Positions 1 through 9,391 of a stretch of DNA of 64,000 nucleotides are shown one piece after another; the first letter of the stretch is position 1; every line of letters starts with the position of its first letter. The notes under the pieces were generated by a model, which worked only from the letters and a program-made list of their open reading frames with translations, was not told the origin of the DNA and made no database searches. The DNA is from Bin80 sp026709335 (lineage in GTDB: Bacteria; Bacteroidota; Rhodothermia; Rhodothermales; Bin80): contig OZ241385.1 in assembly GCA_965200825.1 (NCBI GenBank), positions 744,001-808,000 of the forward strand, in the 5' to 3' direction. Both the position numbers and the translations under genes were made by a program.

Positions 1-367
1 TATCATAGTTAGAAAGTATTTCAAGTACATTTTCCCGATTCAAACGGACATCATGGCGGGTGATTTTGCTATGCGGATTGCGAGATTTCAGGGTGGCAAG
101 AGCAGAGTCCAGTTTTGATATTCCAATAAATTCATTTGTATGCAAAATTTGACGGTGAAGATTGCTCACCCCAACAACATCAAAATCAACGATACCAATA
201 TGTCCAACGCCTGCGGCAGTAAGGTAAAGGGCAAGTGGTGACCCGAGTCCCCCAGCACCGATAATAGCTACCGAAGATGCCTTGAGTTTCTCCTGACCGT
301 GCAGGCCTATCTCATTCAGAGAGATTTGTCGTGAATATCGAAGAAGTTCATCACGGCTCAGCATCAT
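1..367 (-). CDS. ThiF/MoeB/HesA-family adenylyltransferase (E1-like), 3' part cut off by the window edge
   Basis: Partial gene: about 122 N-terminal codons are inside the window, and the C-terminus lies beyond base 1. The start is one of two adjacent ATGs (365-367 and 362-364). The protein opens with LSRDELLRYSRQISLNEIG, the usual N-terminus of MoeB/ThiF proteins. A Rossmann nucleotide-binding loop follows (IGAGGLGSPLALYL, about residues 35-48), then VDFDVVGVSNLHRQ, which matches the family's ATP-contacting D-x-V-x-x-S-N-L-x-R-Q. The family adenylates the C-terminal glycine of a ubiquitin-like sulfur carrier (MoaD or ThiS) for molybdopterin, thiamine or cysteine synthesis. Which carrier it serves cannot be told without the C-terminal half and the neighbours. 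Confidence 0.9.
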   Translation of the reverse strand, partial: MMLSRDELLRYSRQISLNEIGLHGQEKLKASSVAIIGAGGLGSPLALYLTAAGVGHIGIVDFDVVGVSNLHRQILHTNEFIGISKLDSALATLKSRNPHSKITRHDVRLNRENVLEILSNYD

Positions 368-551
368 CAATTAGTGCGAACAAACTCTTGGACAGTTGAA
401 GAAGGGTAACAGAGCGAGTAAGTAGTATTGAAAAGAAATATTGGGATCTTCATAGATGTACTCAAGCCAAGATGAAGTATGGAGTATACGGATATGGAAC
501 GGATGTTCTGTATCGGGGTTTTCATCATCTACGTTGAATTCAGATAAACAC

Positions 552-1025
552 ATGAAAAAAGCTTTCCAGATCCTCGGAGTTACTTTCGTGATTGTGACGC
601 TTGTTTCCGTCAAGCCAAGTCACGCTCAGTCGGCTGAAGCCGAAGTTCGGGCCGCCATAGATCATCTGTTCGACGGAATGCGTGCTGGAGACAGTACCAT
701 GGTTCGCAGTGTACTGCATGAAGATGCTATGATGACGCGTGTGGGCCCTCAGGGTTTGAACTTTGGGAGCATCGACGGATTCGTTGAGGCAGTTGGTGCC
801 CCGCATGATGAAGTGTGGGATGAGAGAATCTGGGATGTTCATATCTTCGTTGACGGGCGTTTGGCCTCGGCCTGGATGGAGTTCGCATTCTTTCTTGGCG
901 ATACCATGAGCCACTGTGGCGTGAATTCCATGCAACTTTATCAGGAGGATAATGGCTGGAAAATCATCTATCTCGCAGACACCAATCGCCCGCCCACGTG
1001 TGAGCCGTCGAACGAGGGCTCTTAA
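552..1025 (+). CDS. Secreted NTF2-like (SnoaL/DUF4440-type) protein
   Basis: A 157-residue protein. I start it at ATG 552 rather than further upstream in frame, because MKKAFQILGVTFVIVTLVS followed by a short polar stretch ending SHAQ is a clean signal peptide with a likely cut after Ala-Gln. The mature part begins EAEVRAAIDHLFDGMRAGDS, typical of the NTF2-like cone fold (DUF4440/SnoaL-like), and continues with the alternating strands of that fold, for example WMEFAFFLGD and NGWKIIYLAD. Members range from small enzymes to ligand-binding proteins, so no reaction can be assigned. The stop overlaps the stop of the convergent purF gene by a few bases. Confidence 0.7.
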   Translation: MKKAFQILGVTFVIVTLVSVKPSHAQSAEAEVRAAIDHLFDGMRAGDSTMVRSVLHEDAMMTRVGPQGLNFGSIDGFVEAVGAPHDEVWDERIWDVHIFVDGRLASAWMEFAFFLGDTMSHCGVNSMQLYQEDNGWKIIYLADTNRPPTCEPSNEGS

Positions 1026-2512
1026 TCATAAGCGTCCTTGGTGACGCAGGATTCCACGGGTACGGGGTAGTCGCCGGTGAAACACGCATCACAGTATCCG
1101 TATGGGCTGTCATGGGCGGCAGATACTGCCTTTTTCATACTTTCAATGCTGAGGTAGGCAAGGGAATTCACTCCAAGCCACTGCCCAATGGCTTCTACGT
1201 CATCAAATTGGCTGGAAAGCAGTTCTTGTTTGCTGGGGAAATCCATGCCATAGAAACAGGGGCTCATGACGGTAGGCGAAGCGATCCGAAGATGAACCTC
1301 TTTTGCACCGGCTTCCCGAATCATTTTGACCAAAATTTTTGAGGTTGTACCTCGTACAATTGAATCGTCTACAACGACAACAATACGGTCTTTCAGGAGT
1401 CCATCAACTGTATTAAACTTGCAGCGTACCCGTAATTCCCGGCTATCTTCGCCAGGAGCAATGAACGTTCGACCGACGTAGTGATTTCGGATTAGACCTA
1501 TATCGTATTTACACCGATAGCCCAATTTCTGGCATTCGCTCACGTATCCAAGAGTCGCTGTGTTGGAGGAGTCAGGCACGGCAGTTACAAGGGGGGCCTT
1601 CTCTTCACTTGCAACACGTGGCACCGGGGCATCATGGGCCAACTGTTTGCCAAATTTACGACGTACCTTATCCACCATCTCACCGTAGATTCGTGAGTCC
1701 GGCCTGGAAAAGTAGACGTATTCAAAAATACACTGGCTTACCCCGTGAGAGCTCATGAGTTTTTTGCTCTGAAATGCTCCTGTTTCACAGGAATTCTGAT
1801 CAATAATGATCACCTCTCCTGGCTCAACATCACGAATATATTTGGCACCGATCATGTCAAATGCACAGGTTTCGCTGGCAACGCAATAGGTGAATTGTCC
1901 TGTTTCATTTGGCAGTTTCCCCAAAGCAAGTGGTCGAAATCCGCTCGGATCCCGGACAGCAATGAGACTGGTATCGGTCAGTAGTGTCAATGCATATCCA
2001 CCCTCCACCTTCGAGAGTGCATCCAAAATTTGGTCAATCTGATTTTTTTTGCGGCTTTGCGAAATCAGATGAAGAATCAACTCTGTATCAGATGTGGATT
2101 GAAAGAGAGTTCCCTGTTGGCTGAATAAATTGCGCAGTTTCGTTGCATTGGAAAGGTTTCCATTATGGGCAACAGCCAGATTTCCATTTCTGTATTGAAC
2201 ATGGAAGGGCTGAATATTGGCACGGTTAACGGACGATCCACTTGTAGAATAGCGTGTGTGACCAATGGCAGATAAACCCGCAAGAGGGTTTATGAAAAGA
2301 TCAGGGTCATGAAACACATCGAGTACGAGTCCAAAGTCACGCACCGCAGACATGATCTGGCGCTGTCGGGCAGGATCAAAAGACGAGGAGACGATTCCAC
2401 ACGCTTCTTGCCCTCGATGTTGAAGGGCATGTAGACCAAAATAGGTAAGACGGGCGGCCTCTGGCGAGTTAAAAATGCCAAAAATTCCGCAGTGGTCTTT
2501 AATGCTATCCAT
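1022..2512 (-). CDS. purF: Amidophosphoribosyltransferase (glutamine PRPP amidotransferase)
   Basis: First committed step of purine synthesis: PRPP plus glutamine gives 5-phosphoribosylamine. The protein is 496 aa from ATG 2512, a normal family length. A TTG codon at 2542 would add ten residues, but the ATG leaves a 7-residue propeptide before Cys8 (DHCGIFGIF), as expected for removal to expose the N-terminal cysteine nucleophile. The N-terminal half is the Ntn glutaminase (ALQHRGQEACG, HTRYSTSG, AHNGNLSN). The C-terminal half is the phosphoribosyltransferase with the PRPP loop VVVVDDSIVRGTTSK. It lies 67 bases downstream of the CNNM/CBS gene on the same strand, and the two may be co-transcribed. 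Confidence 0.97.
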   Translation of the reverse strand: MDSIKDHCGIFGIFNSPEAARLTYFGLHALQHRGQEACGIVSSSFDPARQRQIMSAVRDFGLVLDVFHDPDLFINPLAGLSAIGHTRYSTSGSSVNRANIQPFHVQYRNGNLAVAHNGNLSNATKLRNLFSQQGTLFQSTSDTELILHLISQSRKKNQIDQILDALSKVEGGYALTLLTDTSLIAVRDPSGFRPLALGKLPNETGQFTYCVASETCAFDMIGAKYIRDVEPGEVIIIDQNSCETGAFQSKKLMSSHGVSQCIFEYVYFSRPDSRIYGEMVDKVRRKFGKQLAHDAPVPRVASEEKAPLVTAVPDSSNTATLGYVSECQKLGYRCKYDIGLIRNHYVGRTFIAPGEDSRELRVRCKFNTVDGLLKDRIVVVVDDSIVRGTTSKILVKMIREAGAKEVHLRIASPTVMSPCFYGMDFPSKQELLSSQFDDVEAIGQWLGVNSLAYLSIESMKKAVSAAHDSPYGYCDACFTGDYPVPVESCVTKDAYD

Positions 2513-2579
2513 GCGAGGCCTTAGGGGCGCAACGGTAGTCAATGACCATTGAATCCAATGAAGTCATTGGGGTTTCAAT

Positions 2580-3950
2580 TTATGAATCCAATTCGTGTGA
2601 CTCGTTATCATTATCGTGAAAGCGGATGTGTACTGTACGAATTCGGTTGTTTTCCACTGCTTCTACAGAAAGCTCCAATTGATGATACATGGTCGTATAT
2701 CCCGGTTCAGGAATGTCACCAGCTAGATGAAAGATAAGCCCTCCCAAAGTTTCAAACTCATTGCTATCACTTTGAAGGAAGATCTCTAGTGTGTCTCCGA
2801 GGTCTATTAGGTTAATTCGTGCATCCACTCTGTATTCGTGTTCGCCGGTTGGGATGACAAGAGTGTCGCGAGCTTCATCATGTTCATCTTCAATTTCACC
2901 AACGACCTCCTCTAGGACATCGTCCAATGTTACAAGTCCTGCAGTACCTCCGTACTCATCTACTACAATAGCTATATGGGTTCTACGACGCTGAAAATCC
3001 TGCAATAAATCGTCCAATTTTCGGCCAAGCGGCACAAAAATGGGAGGTCGCAAGATCTGTTCCCAATCTACTTCAGTGTCAGGAAGATCCAGGAAAGACA
3101 AGAGATCCTTGGCATAAACAATTCCCTGGATATTATCCAGATGATCCTTGTATAGAGGAAGCCTGGAATGACCACAGGTACGAATCAACTCCAGAGCTTC
3201 TGTTAGAGATGCTGTAATAGGAATGGCAGACACATCCAGCCGGTTTATCATGATGGTACGGACGGTTGTTTCACCAAAGTCAAGTAACGATTGAATCCAT
3301 TTATGCTCATCGTCCTCCAAGGACCCATGATCCTTACCAATCTCTGCCATTGCTTTCAAGTCATCCGAAGAAAGCACCTCCGAATCTTCATTGGCTCTCC
3401 AGTTACGATAAATTCCCTGAAATGCACTACTCATGCGTGCAAGCAACAATGTCACTGGATAGAGAGGTTTAGAGATTAGGGTAAGCCCCCCCGCTACACG
3501 GCGACTATATGTAATTGCATATCGGGATGCGATGAGTTTGGGGGTAATCTCGGAGATGATCAGAAGTATAAACGTAAGTGCAACCACTTGAATGGCAAAT
3601 ACTGCAATCTCGGATCTCGGCTCAATAATCCGTATAATTTTTGTTGTCACGAAGGTAGCAAGAATTGCTACTGATACGTTGATCAGAGTGTTGAGTAATA
3701 GGATATTGACCAGCAAATGGCGCGGTTTTTCGAGGAGGGTCAGGACACACATACTGCGTCGATCTGCTCTTTCCAAGAGTGCTTCACGGTTGGTGGCACT
3801 CAACGAAAAAAGCGCAACTTCCGAACCTGATACGATTGCGCTGGCAAGCAATAAGAGTAAAAATACGACGATTTCTATCGGTGATACCAGCGCCTGAACC
3901 TGAGCTAACAGGCTTAGAACGATGAGGTAGGGGTCTTCAGGAGGGTCCAA
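2580..3950 (-). CDS. CNNM/DUF21-CBS-CorC domain membrane protein (HlyC/CorC family, GldE-like)
   Basis: A 456-aa protein with the standard order: a membrane DUF21/CNNM domain of several hydrophobic helices (about residues 20-190, with ASAIVSGSEVALFSLS near the start), a CBS pair (about 200-320, with TVRTIMINRLDVSAIP and GHSRLPLYKD), and a C-terminal CorC_HlyC domain (about 350-445). Relatives are linked to magnesium/cobalt efflux. In Bacteroidota the GldE subgroup is linked to gliding and metal homeostasis. No ATG fits the conserved N-terminus, so the start is probably TTG 3950. It sits between the sodium symporter gene and purF, all on the minus strand. The substrate is not visible from sequence. 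Confidence 0.88.
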   Translation of the reverse strand: MDPPEDPYLIVLSLLAQVQALVSPIEIVVFLLLLLASAIVSGSEVALFSLSATNREALLERADRRSMCVLTLLEKPRHLLVNILLLNTLINVSVAILATFVTTKIIRIIEPRSEIAVFAIQVVALTFILLIISEITPKLIASRYAITYSRRVAGGLTLISKPLYPVTLLLARMSSAFQGIYRNWRANEDSEVLSSDDLKAMAEIGKDHGSLEDDEHKWIQSLLDFGETTVRTIMINRLDVSAIPITASLTEALELIRTCGHSRLPLYKDHLDNIQGIVYAKDLLSFLDLPDTEVDWEQILRPPIFVPLGRKLDDLLQDFQRRRTHIAIVVDEYGGTAGLVTLDDVLEEVVGEIEDEHDEARDTLVIPTGEHEYRVDARINLIDLGDTLEIFLQSDSNEFETLGGLIFHLAGDIPEPGYTTMYHQLELSVEAVENNRIRTVHIRFHDNDNESHELDS

Positions 3951-3996
3951 ACTTACAGTAGGTTTTGTGTAAAGGAGTCAGTCAGCAGCCTGCATA

Positions 3997-5403
3997 CTAA
4001 AAATACCTTCCTGTTACCAAGATGAAAATAAACACAGTTAGTATAGCCAATGGGCAGATAATTTTGATCAGCAAGCCCACAATCTCACGTCCAGGCATCG
4101 GGAAAGTGCGATTCTCACCTGCCTCGAGAGCTGATAGGAATTTGGGGATTCCCCATACCCATGCGACTCCAATGCAAATCAGAATTGCTCCAATGCTTAG
4201 GGAATAATTGCCCCAAATATTGTTATTAAGAGTCAAAAAGTCAAGATTAAATGGCAGGATTGAATTTTCTCCACCACTGAGGGCAGGAACCGCTCCAAAT
4301 GCAAGGGCAGATGGCACCGCCAAGGCAAAGCAGAAGAAGGAAATAGCAGAAGCCGCTTGGGTCCTGCTCCATCCCTTTTCATCAACAAAATATGATACTG
4401 CTACCTCAAGGAGGCTAACCGTAGATGTGAGTGCAGCGATCGCAAGTAAAGAAAAGAATGCGACCGCAAAAACCGTCCCCAAGGGCATTTGATTGAAGAT
4501 AGTGGGGAGTACCACGAATACGAGGCCGGGTCCGGCGGCTGTTTCAGCGCCTGCAAAAAAGAGGGTCGGGAAAATGATCAGTCCGGCCAACAGGGCAATA
4601 CCGGTGTCTGCAACTGCAATATACAATCCTGATTGCCAGAGATTCTCTCGCCTGGAGGCGTATGATCCATAGGTGATCATGGCGCCCATACCCAAGCTTA
4701 AACTGAACAGCGCCTGTCCAAGTGCTCCCATCACTACATTTAAGCTCAGTTTGGACCAGTCGGGTGTAAAGAGGTAGGTCAGTCCATCCATTCCATTTGG
4801 CAGAGTGATCGCCCTAGCGGCCAATGCAAGAAGAAGTACAAAAAGAGCTGGCATGAGGAGTGTCGTTGCTCGTTCAATACCTTTTGCCACGCCTCCTCGG
4901 ACAACGAATAGTGTGATCAGTAGAAATAATCCACTCAGCAGAATGGGCCATAGAGGGTCCGCCACGAACGCGGTAAATATAGCTCCACTTGCCTCACCAT
5001 CCTGGGCCGCTACCAGCGTCCCGGATACAGCTTTCCCCAAATATCCTAAAGTCCATCCGGCGATGACAGAATAGAATGCCAGGATGCATGCACCAGTCAA
5101 AACTCCAAGACCTCCGACATAAGGCCATATCTTTCCAGGCATCAACGCCTTAAATGCACCAACAGGATTACGCTGGGATGTTCGTCCCACTGATAATTCT
5201 GCCAGGAGTACGGGGAGGCCAATTGCAAGGACAAAAAACAGGTAGATAATTACAAATAAGCCGCCTCCCCCTTCAGCGACAGAGTAGGGGAATCGCCAGA
5301 TATTACCCAGACCAATTGCGCTTCCAGCTGCTGCCAGAATAAAACCCACTCGTCCAGTCCATTGTCCACGGTTTGTAGGTGCAGATTGTTGAATTGAGGC
5401 CAT
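3997..5403 (-). CDS. Sodium-dependent transporter of the neurotransmitter:sodium symporter (SNF/SLC6) family
   Basis: A 468-aa inner-membrane protein with about 11-12 hydrophobic segments. The N-terminus WTGRVGFILAAAGSAIGLGN followed by IWRFPY is the signature of TM1 in the LeuT-type fold, carrying backbone sodium and substrate ligands. SLGMGAMITYGSY is the TM6-like unwound segment. Bacterial members take up amino acids such as leucine, tyrosine or tryptophan with sodium. The substrate is not predictable here. The ATG at 5403 is the only good start. Sodium coupling would suit a marine or saline habitat, which is an inference. Confidence 0.93.
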   Translation of the reverse strand: MASIQQSAPTNRGQWTGRVGFILAAAGSAIGLGNIWRFPYSVAEGGGGLFVIIYLFFVLAIGLPVLLAELSVGRTSQRNPVGAFKALMPGKIWPYVGGLGVLTGACILAFYSVIAGWTLGYLGKAVSGTLVAAQDGEASGAIFTAFVADPLWPILLSGLFLLITLFVVRGGVAKGIERATTLLMPALFVLLLALAARAITLPNGMDGLTYLFTPDWSKLSLNVVMGALGQALFSLSLGMGAMITYGSYASRRENLWQSGLYIAVADTGIALLAGLIIFPTLFFAGAETAAGPGLVFVVLPTIFNQMPLGTVFAVAFFSLLAIAALTSTVSLLEVAVSYFVDEKGWSRTQAASAISFFCFALAVPSALAFGAVPALSGGENSILPFNLDFLTLNNNIWGNYSLSIGAILICIGVAWVWGIPKFLSALEAGENRTFPMPGREIVGLLIKIICPLAILTVFIFILVTGRYF

Positions 5404-5668
5404 AGCTCTTTGCTTAGTAGTTCTTAATAAGATACAGTAGTGTCAAATTTAGGGCAAAGAGTCGAGATTATTATGTATACAGATTCTCCAGCCTATGTTC
5501 GCATAGAGCATTGGGGGAAATCAGAAAAAAACTCAGTACCAGAGATGGAGAGAATATATCTGTGAAGTCAGTGAAATCAGGCTTCAGCGCATACGGGGAA
5601 CACATAGGACTCAGGTAGCAGTATACATTCTCATGGAGTATAGTTTTTCTCCTTGTGCATGTACACAC

Positions 5669-6241
5669 TCAGAAAGGAAGATCGTCTTCTGGTTCACTAT
5701 GAGGAGGTTGAGTTGAAGGTGGCATCTGACTATTTTTAGTCTGTTGCACTGGAGGAGCGTTTTGTTGAGGTGCTGGCACAGGCTGTTGCACGAGTGGCGC
5801 CGGTTGCTGAACAGTTGGTGATGGTTGCTGTACAGGTTGGTACCTTTGTTGGGGCTGGGGAGCTCTTCCTTGTGTCCCATGTTGCATTACAGCAGGGTTT
5901 TCGCCGAGTACAAATACGTTCTGCGCGTTAATTTCAGTAACCCATTTTCGATTTCCCGTGGCATCCTCATAAGATCGATTACGAATACTTCCCTCTACGA
6001 GGACACGAGAATTTCCGGGCGACTGATCCAATTGATTTTTGATTCTCTCAGCCTTTTGTCCCCATACGACCACAGTATGTGAAGATCGGCTTTCAACGGG
6101 TTGCCCATCTCGATTCGTATAGTTTTCGACCGTAACAAGCCTCAAACTGCAAAACGAAGTGTTGTTAGATGTATATCGGAGTTCGGGATTTCCGTCAATG
6201 CTTCCAATGAGGATGACTTTATTCACGTTAATATCTTGCAT
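5669..6241 (-). CDS. ssb: Single-stranded DNA-binding protein
   Basis: A 190-aa protein from ATG 6241; longer in-frame extensions lack conservation. The OB fold spans about residues 1-110 (MQDINVNKVILIGSIDGNPE, then SSHTVVVWGQKAERI). A disordered tail of Pro/Gln/Val repeats (VQQPAP, VQQPVP) follows and ends in the acidic tip EPEDDLPF that docks SSB partner proteins. It coats single-stranded DNA during replication and repair. It is divergent from mazG, with a shared intergenic region at 6242-6489. Confidence 0.95.
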   Translation of the reverse strand: MQDINVNKVILIGSIDGNPELRYTSNNTSFCSLRLVTVENYTNRDGQPVESRSSHTVVVWGQKAERIKNQLDQSPGNSRVLVEGSIRNRSYEDATGNRKWVTEINAQNVFVLGENPAVMQHGTQGRAPQPQQRYQPVQQPSPTVQQPAPLVQQPVPAPQQNAPPVQQTKNSQMPPSTQPPHSEPEDDLPF

Positions 6242-6489
6242 GGGTGTATACTTTTTCGGTAGATGATTTTGGTAGACAGTATGTAACCGGTAAAGCCAAG
6301 GAATGTGCCCGCTCAATTGATAATAATCAAGGAATTATAAGCCAGACTGCTGGCTCAAGCCCTATCTTTTGGATTCATGAAGTTTACAAACGCATTTTTA
6401 TTCGTAACAAGCTTCTACGAGGATAATGATCTATCGTATAGTTTGTGTTACAAATTCCAAAATTAATTGACCTACATCAATCAGATCTA

Positions 6490-7272
6490 ATGCCACAAGA
6501 AATCTACGATCAAACATATGCAGAACAAAATGACTCAACCTCACAATGGAAAATCTTGGTTAATGTAGTTCGTCAATTAAGAAAGCAATGTCCATGGGAC
6601 AGTGAACAGACTCACGCTTCCCTTCGCCATTTATTGATAGAAGAAGCGTATGAAACTGTTGAAGCACTAGACGGGGGAGACATGCAGGAGTTATGTACTG
6701 AACTGGGTGATTTGTTATTGCAGATTATCCTTCACAGTGTGATTGCGGAGGAATCAAAACACTTTGATCTGGCTGGAGTGATCACGGCAGTTATTGAAAA
6801 AATGATTCGACGCCATCCACATGTTTTTGATGATCTTGAGGTATCGAGCGTTGAAGAGGTACTCCAGAATTGGGAATCTCTCAAAGCAAAGGAGCGAAAG
6901 GGCGAGTCTGTACTAAATGGTGTTCCGAATCATATGCCTGCGCTACTGAGCGCTTATCGAATTCAGGAAAAAGTTGCCAGTACAGGGTTTGACTTTCCTG
7001 ATCAGGAAAGTACGTGGGCCAAGGTTGAAGAAGAGATTCAGGAATTCAAGTCTGCAGGATTGAAAGATGAACGTGAAAGTGAGTTTGGCGATCTGCTCTT
7101 TGCACTTGTAAACTATGCGCGAAAAAATCAAATCAATCCTGAAGATGCTCTCAGGGGAACAAATCATCGTTTTCGCACTCGATTTGAATACGTAGAAGCA
7201 AATGTGGATGATATGGAAGCAGCAGGCTTGGAAGAATTGGACAGGTATTGGGAAGCGTCAAAAAATCAGTAG
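6490..7272 (+). CDS. mazG: Nucleoside triphosphate pyrophosphohydrolase MazG
   Basis: A 260-aa all-helical NTP pyrophosphatase with two MazG domains. The first carries the metal-binding pattern EEAYETVEAL...ELGDLLLQIILH (roughly residues 40-85). The second carries EEEIQEF...EFGDLLFALVNYAR (roughly residues 180-215). The GCPWD signature appears as QCPWD. MazG removes non-canonical or surplus NTPs and can lower ppGpp after starvation. A GTG at 6445 would add 15 residues; I prefer ATG 6490 because the conserved part begins soon after it. Confidence 0.93.
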   Translation: MPQEIYDQTYAEQNDSTSQWKILVNVVRQLRKQCPWDSEQTHASLRHLLIEEAYETVEALDGGDMQELCTELGDLLLQIILHSVIAEESKHFDLAGVITAVIEKMIRRHPHVFDDLEVSSVEEVLQNWESLKAKERKGESVLNGVPNHMPALLSAYRIQEKVASTGFDFPDQESTWAKVEEEIQEFKSAGLKDERESEFGDLLFALVNYARKNQINPEDALRGTNHRFRTRFEYVEANVDDMEAAGLEELDRYWEASKNQ

Positions 7273-7485
7273 TGGCAAGAAATCAGCAGGACAGGAGGGG
7301 GGGGGTATTTTTCTGAGATTGCTTTCGTGTGCTGGAATGCTATCAGTTTTCTTTCTTTTCAGCCCCATATTTTTGTCTTTTGGTGTATTCCGCGTATCGA
7401 TGAATAGAGAATTATACTCAATCATAGATAGTGAGCAACAAATGCATGAATGGCCCGTAAGAGTTGCGATTCACCGGAATAATTA
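7273..7485. other. Short intergenic stretch between mazG and the IS element
   Basis: No gene is supported. It contains a run of about nine G residues near 7296-7304. One forward reading frame (7202-7486) has a hydrophobic stretch but overlaps mazG in another frame and has no visible ribosome binding site. The last four bases before the IS (ATTA, 7482-7485) are the left copy of its target duplication. Confidence 0.4.
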
Positions 7486-7506
7486 GAGCCTCTTGCAAAA
7501 CCTCTG
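7486..7506 (+). repeat. Left terminal inverted repeat of the IS5/IS1182-type element
   Basis: 21 bp, exact reverse complement of 9093-9113. Variants of this end bound the short elements at 12767-12866 and 35363-35460. Confidence 0.93.
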
Positions 7507-7713
7507 GATCGGGGTATTTTTTGAAAAATTCCCGACCTCTGCGCATCCAATTCGGGCAATTTAGATCGCCTTTTGGGAACCTGGTCAAATTATTTTTTTC
7601 TGTCTCGAAACATACCAGATTGACTCTTATTCCGGAGTTAAAATAAGGGACGGAATCCTCCAGATTTCGTATCTTTAGGGTATCAAAATCCAAACACAAA
7701 AACGGAGGTTCCC

Positions 7714-8847
7714 ATGTCCCTTAAAAAGAAAATACGAGGCTTTTATATCAGTTGCCAGCAAGAATTGTTTCCGTGGCTGGAACGGCAGTTTGGCTCACTC
7801 CCCAAGCGGTACCAGAAGCTGATGATGGTGCTTGAAATAGCACGAGTGGACGATCATCTTCCGCGCTCGTTGCCCGGTCGATATGGAGGACGCCCGGAAG
7901 CGCATCGCGCGAGTCTTGCGCGGAGTTTTATGGCGAAGATGGTCTTGAATATCCAGACGACGTCAGCGCTCCGAGAGCGGCTGTTGACCGATTCGATCCT
8001 TCGGTCCATTTGTGGCTGGCCCAGCGATCTGACCGTGCCCAGTGAATCCACGTTTTCGCGTGCGTTCCGAGAGTTTGCGCACAATCAGCTCCCGAACCGA
8101 ATTCATGAGGCCTTGATTGCAGAAGGGTATGACGGAGAGTTGGTGGGCCATATTTCTCGGGATTCCACGGCGATTGAGGCCCGAGAGAAACCGGTTCCAA
8201 AGAAGGAAGCTCCTGCCCCTGCCCCGAAAAAGCGTGGACGTCCGAAAAAGGGAGAAGAACGGCCCAAGGAACTTCGTCGCATGGAAAAACAACGGACGAT
8301 GGACGTAGACGAAATGTTGGAGGATCTTCCAAACGACTGTACCGTGGGATGCAAGCGGAATGCAAAGGGGCATACGACGAAATGGATTGGATATAAGCTC
8401 CACATGGATACTGCGGATGGTGGTATTCCTATCAGTTGTATGGTAACGTCTGCGTCCATGCATGATAGTCAGGCAGCCATTCCACTGTCTCGAATCACGG
8501 AGCAACAGGTTGCGTATCTGTATGAGATCATGGACAGTGCCTATGACGCAGAGGATCTATACGCAGAGAGCCGAGCTGCTGGACGGGTTCCGATCATTGA
8601 CAAGAATCCGCGCAATCAAAAAGCGGCGCATGACCGGGAGCTAAAGGCACGGCGGCATGCAAATTTCGTTCCTGCGGAGCGGGAACGTTACAAAGAGCGA
8701 TCTACCGTAGAGCGGGCGTTTGGACGGTTGAAGGATGAGTTTGGCGCACGCAATCTTCGAGTGCGTGGACATGAGAAAGTAAGGTGTCACCTGATGTTTG
8801 GCGTGGTGGTGCTCACGGTAGACCAAATGCTCCGATTGATCCAGTAA
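7714..8847 (+). CDS. IS5/IS1182-family transposase
   Basis: A 377-aa transposase. The N-terminal DUF772-type domain (about residues 45-115, LARSFMAKMVLNIQTTSALR) is followed by a DDE RNase-H-like core. Candidate catalytic residues are Asp150 (SRDSTAIEAR), Asp274 (IMDSAYDAEDL) and Glu333 (STVERAFGRLK). A basic, proline- and lysine-rich insert (about 165-195, with KKRGRPKKGEE) resembles an AT-hook and lies between the first and second acidic residues. The start ATG 7714 has a good ribosome binding site (CGGAGG) seven bases upstream. The frame is intact. Confidence 0.93.
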   Translation: MSLKKKIRGFYISCQQELFPWLERQFGSLPKRYQKLMMVLEIARVDDHLPRSLPGRYGGRPEAHRASLARSFMAKMVLNIQTTSALRERLLTDSILRSICGWPSDLTVPSESTFSRAFREFAHNQLPNRIHEALIAEGYDGELVGHISRDSTAIEAREKPVPKKEAPAPAPKKRGRPKKGEERPKELRRMEKQRTMDVDEMLEDLPNDCTVGCKRNAKGHTTKWIGYKLHMDTADGGIPISCMVTSASMHDSQAAIPLSRITEQQVAYLYEIMDSAYDAEDLYAESRAAGRVPIIDKNPRNQKAAHDRELKARRHANFVPAERERYKERSTVERAFGRLKDEFGARNLRVRGHEKVRCHLMFGVVVLTVDQMLRLIQ

Positions 8848-9092
8848 ACGGGTTCAATCTGCGTTTAAGAATCAAAATTTGGGGTTCTGAAATCAGGGAC
8901 TCGTAGGATTGGTGGGGGGAATCGGTACGAATTATGCCCCCAAACAGATGAAATGAAGGCGCATGTTCTACGAAATTCGAAAAAGACAGGGCTTCCAAGG
9001 AAACTGATCGAAAATCTTCCCTTTTTTGGGAACAAAACAGGGCCTGAAGAATAAACAGTACTATCTTCTTTTGTCCCTCAGTTCTTCGAGCT

Positions 9093-9113
9093 CAGAGGTT
9101 TTGCAAGAGGCTC
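9093..9113 (-). repeat. Right terminal inverted repeat of the IS5/IS1182-type element
   Basis: Exact reverse complement of 7486-7506. ATTA directly outside (9114-9117) pairs with 7482-7485 as target duplication. Confidence 0.93.
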
Positions 9114-9391
9114 ATTAAATACTATTTTTAATATTTTCAATAAATAAGCCAAATCAGGTGATCTTCAGGCACGTTATTTGCTGTTAAGTCGCGTTATAGA
9201 AATTGTTGGGCTTGTGTTTTGACACAAAATACAATCTCCATAAATCCATATATTGGTGATGCAAACAATTTTCCATGACTGACGCTGGCCATCAGTTAAT
9301 GATGTTTTACTTGAAACTGTGGTTAAAATTTCCTAAGTTTCTATTATCCTTCTCGTATACAACAGATACACAAACACACTTACAGTTAGAA

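Larger units (their letters stand above)
7486..9113 (+). mobile_element. Complete insertion sequence of the IS5/IS1182 group (DDE transposase)
   Basis: A 1628-bp element bounded by perfect 21-bp terminal inverted repeats. The left end starts GAGCCTCTTGCAAAACC at 7486, and the right end is its reverse complement at 9093-9113. The four bases ATTA occur directly outside both ends (7482-7485 and 9114-9117), read as a 4-bp target-site duplication. One transposase gene (7714-8847) fills most of it, leaving about 228 bp on the left and 266 bp on the right. Intact ends, duplication and open gene suggest a recent, possibly active insertion. The same ends reappear in short relics elsewhere in the window. 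Confidence 0.93.

Noticed and set aside
540..935. Minus-strand frame opposite the NTF2-like gene
   Set aside because: Shadow of the secreted NTF2-like protein, which has a signal peptide and recognisable fold.
7202..7486. Open frame with hydrophobic stretch after mazG
   Set aside because: It begins inside mazG in a different frame and lacks a ribosome binding site; the hydrophobic part is AT-rich non-coding DNA.
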